From contig NC_030385.2 of NCBI RefSeq assembly GCF_001625215.2, positions 32,079,598-32,143,597 on the forward strand: a DNA stretch of 64,000 nt, in the 5' to 3' direction. Position numbers and translations under genes: made by a program. Below are positions 61,921 through 64,000 of this stretch, piece after piece; the stretch's first letter is position 1, and every line of letters starts with the position of its first letter. The notes under the pieces are model-generated. The model was given only the letters and a program-made list of their open reading frames with translations, was not told where the DNA came from and searched no databases. This DNA is from Daucus carota subsp. sativus. Taxonomy: Eukaryota; Streptophyta; Magnoliopsida; Apiales; Apiaceae.

Positions 61921-62722
61921 GTCTTGTAGCTCGACAAACACGAACCCCAGGTGCATGTACTGATTTGCATCTAACGGCTATTTTTACAGTTAAAAAATCA
62001 AATAGCTAGTCCATTTCCCTGCATGTATTAACTGATGATGAACACCTTTAAAATCTCTTCGCCAATAATGTTCTAGCTGATCCATACATATCTGAAGCAC
62101 TGAATGCAGTAAAGAATTAACCAACTAAATCAGAATAGTCCTATCATTTGACATGTCATCACTATGACCCTACATCCACAAACTTGTGATGCTCCTTAAA
62201 AACACACCGACAGATCCTCCCAACCACTCCTAAATTAATATACTTCGTCATATTACAATGAAGCCATATTAAGGTTCTAACTTCTAAGAATAAGCATCTT
62301 TACGTGTTTCGCAAACTAAGGGTTCTCTGAACAAGAGTAAGAGGTGCAAAGTCTAAAACCTTATGGAGTACAGGTCTCCTTAAAACAACACTTTTCAATT
62401 TGTGTGTTTTTTTTCATCTGCATGCCATTTTAACTCTTAAAAAGTACAACCTTTGCCCTTTAAGTTGTTTAACTGAGCTACCAGTGTTGAATCAGTTGGC
62501 AATGAGAAAGTACTTAGTTTAACATGATCGACAGATCAAGTCCTTGTGAGTGAAAAGAAGTATTTCAGAAAAGCACCTGATATATTTGTTCACAATTTGA
62601 ACAGCTTAAATCTGATTGGAGAAACCAATTCAAGATCTTGCTTGCTAGAATCTTCAGATATTTAAATTGCCAAAATACTATCTGCTATTTACATTCTTTC
62701 ATATTAAGCACATCAGAATAAT

Positions 62723-63504
62723 TTATGCCTTGATTATAGCTCTTCCATGAGATGACCTGACTCTGAACACATGCTCTTCACCTGTACACTTGTCAACTTT
62801 AACTATCCAACGACTTCTCTTTCCCAAACCACCATTTTCACCACCAGAAGGCTCAACTTTTGCTGCTATTGTAGTCATCAACAGGCCATCTCCAATGGGC
62901 AAAAACTGAGTCTTGGAGCCACTCCATTGCCAGGAATCCTTGCAGAATGCATTGTAACCTAAAACAGTGGTATTAGTCTTAGCCCTCGCGGCTGATATTT
63001 GCACGGCCTTAAATATCTCTTCACGGTTTTCAAGTTTGCAGTCTATGACTACAAGATCCGCGTTTCTGTATTCACTTGACAACAAAGTTTGAGGTTCCCC
63101 AACAACAAACTCAACGCGACTGGCATTCCATCCAAGTGTACTAATTGAAGTATGAAGTTCTTCTTCATCACGTACGATACAGATAACTCTTCCTCCAGTT
63201 TGATCAGCTGCAGCAACTAGTCCAAGCGCTGGTGAACCTGCTGCGGTGGCACAAGCAACCACCATCAGTTGTGCATTGTTTCCAGCTGATAGTGCTGAAA
63301 TGAACTCAGCTACATTCGGTTCTTTATCAGTATTTCCCTGCATAAAGAAAACATTAAAAATTGTTATTACAGATAGAAATAAGTAAAGGCTATTGACTGT
63401 GCCATTTGCTCAAGAAGAATGCAGGGGAAAAAATATGAAAAGCTTACCATTTTGATGGTTCTGAGATAAGCTTTAGTGGCATTTTCAGCAGACCAGCAAC
63501 CCAT
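62723..63504 (-). CDS. DUF1442 family protein, copy B
   Basis: Exon 1 is 63504-63448 (MGCWSAENATKAYLRTIKM) and exon 2 is 63337-62723, with GT-AG borders, giving 223 residues, the same length and intron position as copy A. The N-terminal residues differ from copy A at one site in exon 1 and about 39 in exon 2, and the frame has no breaks, so both copies look functional. The conserved blocks NAQLMVVACA, GGRVICIV, VEFVVGEPQTLL and WIVKVDKCTGEEHVFRVR are all kept. The intron is slightly shorter than in copy A. A segment of about 5.0-5.4 kb including promoter and 3' flank was duplicated in direct orientation. Function is unknown as for copy A. Confidence 0.9.
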
Positions 63505-64000
63505 CTTAATTAAATTATAAGCCTTGCGTGAATGGTTTTGTTCAGGTTTTTGGGCAACCTTAATTATAAAACAAGAGAGAGTGTTTTGCCTTGACATTCT
63601 GTCTATTGCACTTGCATATATATAGCAAATCTGAAATGGTTTATTACTGAGGGTGCCCACTCTGCAATAATAAAAATATGTAGCAAGCTGTGCATCTGTA
63701 GCCACACATTTCTCATTGTATCAGTACATGCAAAAAACCAGTCTTTTAAATAATTCGGGGTCAAAAACAGTTCTTAACTCTTAAGGTGCTTATTAAGCCA
63801 TTAATTAGAAGATTCTATAATTAGTGGTATAAATCTAGTGGAAGATTCTCTTCATCAAGTCGCATACTCGTATGTGTTACTTAATCTACAGTTCAAATTT
63901 TAGAAATGAAAATTACACTAAAATGCAGACTAACTAGAGGGGAAGGGTCTCATATCTGCCTCCCAATAGCAATACAGAGATCTGGATCTAACAAAATTGT
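63505..64000. other. Upstream region of DUF1442 copy B
   Basis: The 5' UTR and promoter region shares blocks with the upstream region of copy A (catatatatagcaaatc near 63612 and 58211; cctccca-agc-atacagaga near 63960 and 58912). The window ends within the duplicated segment. Confidence 0.5.

Larger units (their letters stand above)
58105..62722. other. Spacer between the DUF1442 genes, built of duplicated segments
   Basis: Bases 58105 to about 58950 are the promoter and upstream DNA of copy A; the cctcccaacagcgttacaga block near 58912 matches 63958 upstream of copy B. From about 59138 the sequence is repeated at about 60418 (accacaggggag, ctagctagtaat, ctggactagacgatggcttg), and blocks at 59809 recur at 61262 (agcagatgtccagcttagtc). 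The last part is 3' flank of copy B. Small ORFs (58533-58718, 58945-59148, 60778-60960, 61429-61629) are not supported. Confidence 0.6.

Overview
This is a plant nuclear window. It has intron-containing genes with GT-AG splice sites, plant-specific families (EXORDIUM-like, QWRF, TDR/PXY-type receptor kinase, DUF1442) and AT-rich intergenic DNA crowded with retrotransposons and MITEs. The gene set fits a eudicot; I cannot fix the order or species from sequence alone. Gene layout: first coding exon of a LUC7-like U1 snRNP gene (1603-1645, -, rest outside the window on the left); an F-box/LRR gene (3509-10438, -) split by an intact Ty1-copia element (4797-9914); a QWRF-motif protein (12082-13784, +, five exons); a TDR/PXY-like LRR receptor kinase (14073-17829, -, two exons); ribosomal protein L15 (25581-28243, -, four exons, exactly 204 aa); a plant protein of unknown function with a C-terminal membrane segment (29898-32887, +, four exons); a single-exon EXORDIUM-like gene (38356-39405, -); a Myb/SANT-like gene carried inside a PIF/Harbinger-type transposon (52737-55016, +); and two tandem DUF1442 genes (57310-58104 and 62723-63504, -). 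These are ordinary dispersed plant genes and I see no shared pathway linking them, apart from the tandem DUF1442 pair. The mobile DNA is the most distinctive part. A TRIM-like element at 422-1263 has 235-bp LTRs that match throughout by eye and a 5-bp target duplication. The copia element has 318-bp LTRs that match base for base and an unbroken 1451-codon polyprotein, and sits antisense inside an F-box coding exon. A 4.15-kb PIF/Harbinger-type unit (52017-56167) carries an intact Myb/SANT gene but no visible DDE transposase, and is itself invaded by a MITE. At least eight hAT-like non-autonomous elements (21265, 29164, 33436, 34659, 39682, 45175, 48134, 55068) have ends packed with short repeated motifs that differ by family; five have perfect 8-bp target duplications. 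Stowaway-type MITEs with TA duplications lie at 19871, 20540, 34158, 42246 (nested) and 44877. Region by region: 0-10 kb is LUC7 exon 1, the TRIM and the F-box/copia locus; 12-18 kb holds two intact genes; 18-25.5 kb is gene-empty and MITE-rich; 25.5-33 kb holds two intact genes; 33-52 kb is mostly MITEs around the EXORDIUM-like gene; 52-56 kb is the PIF unit; 56-64 kb is the DUF1442 tandem duplication with repeated spacer DNA.
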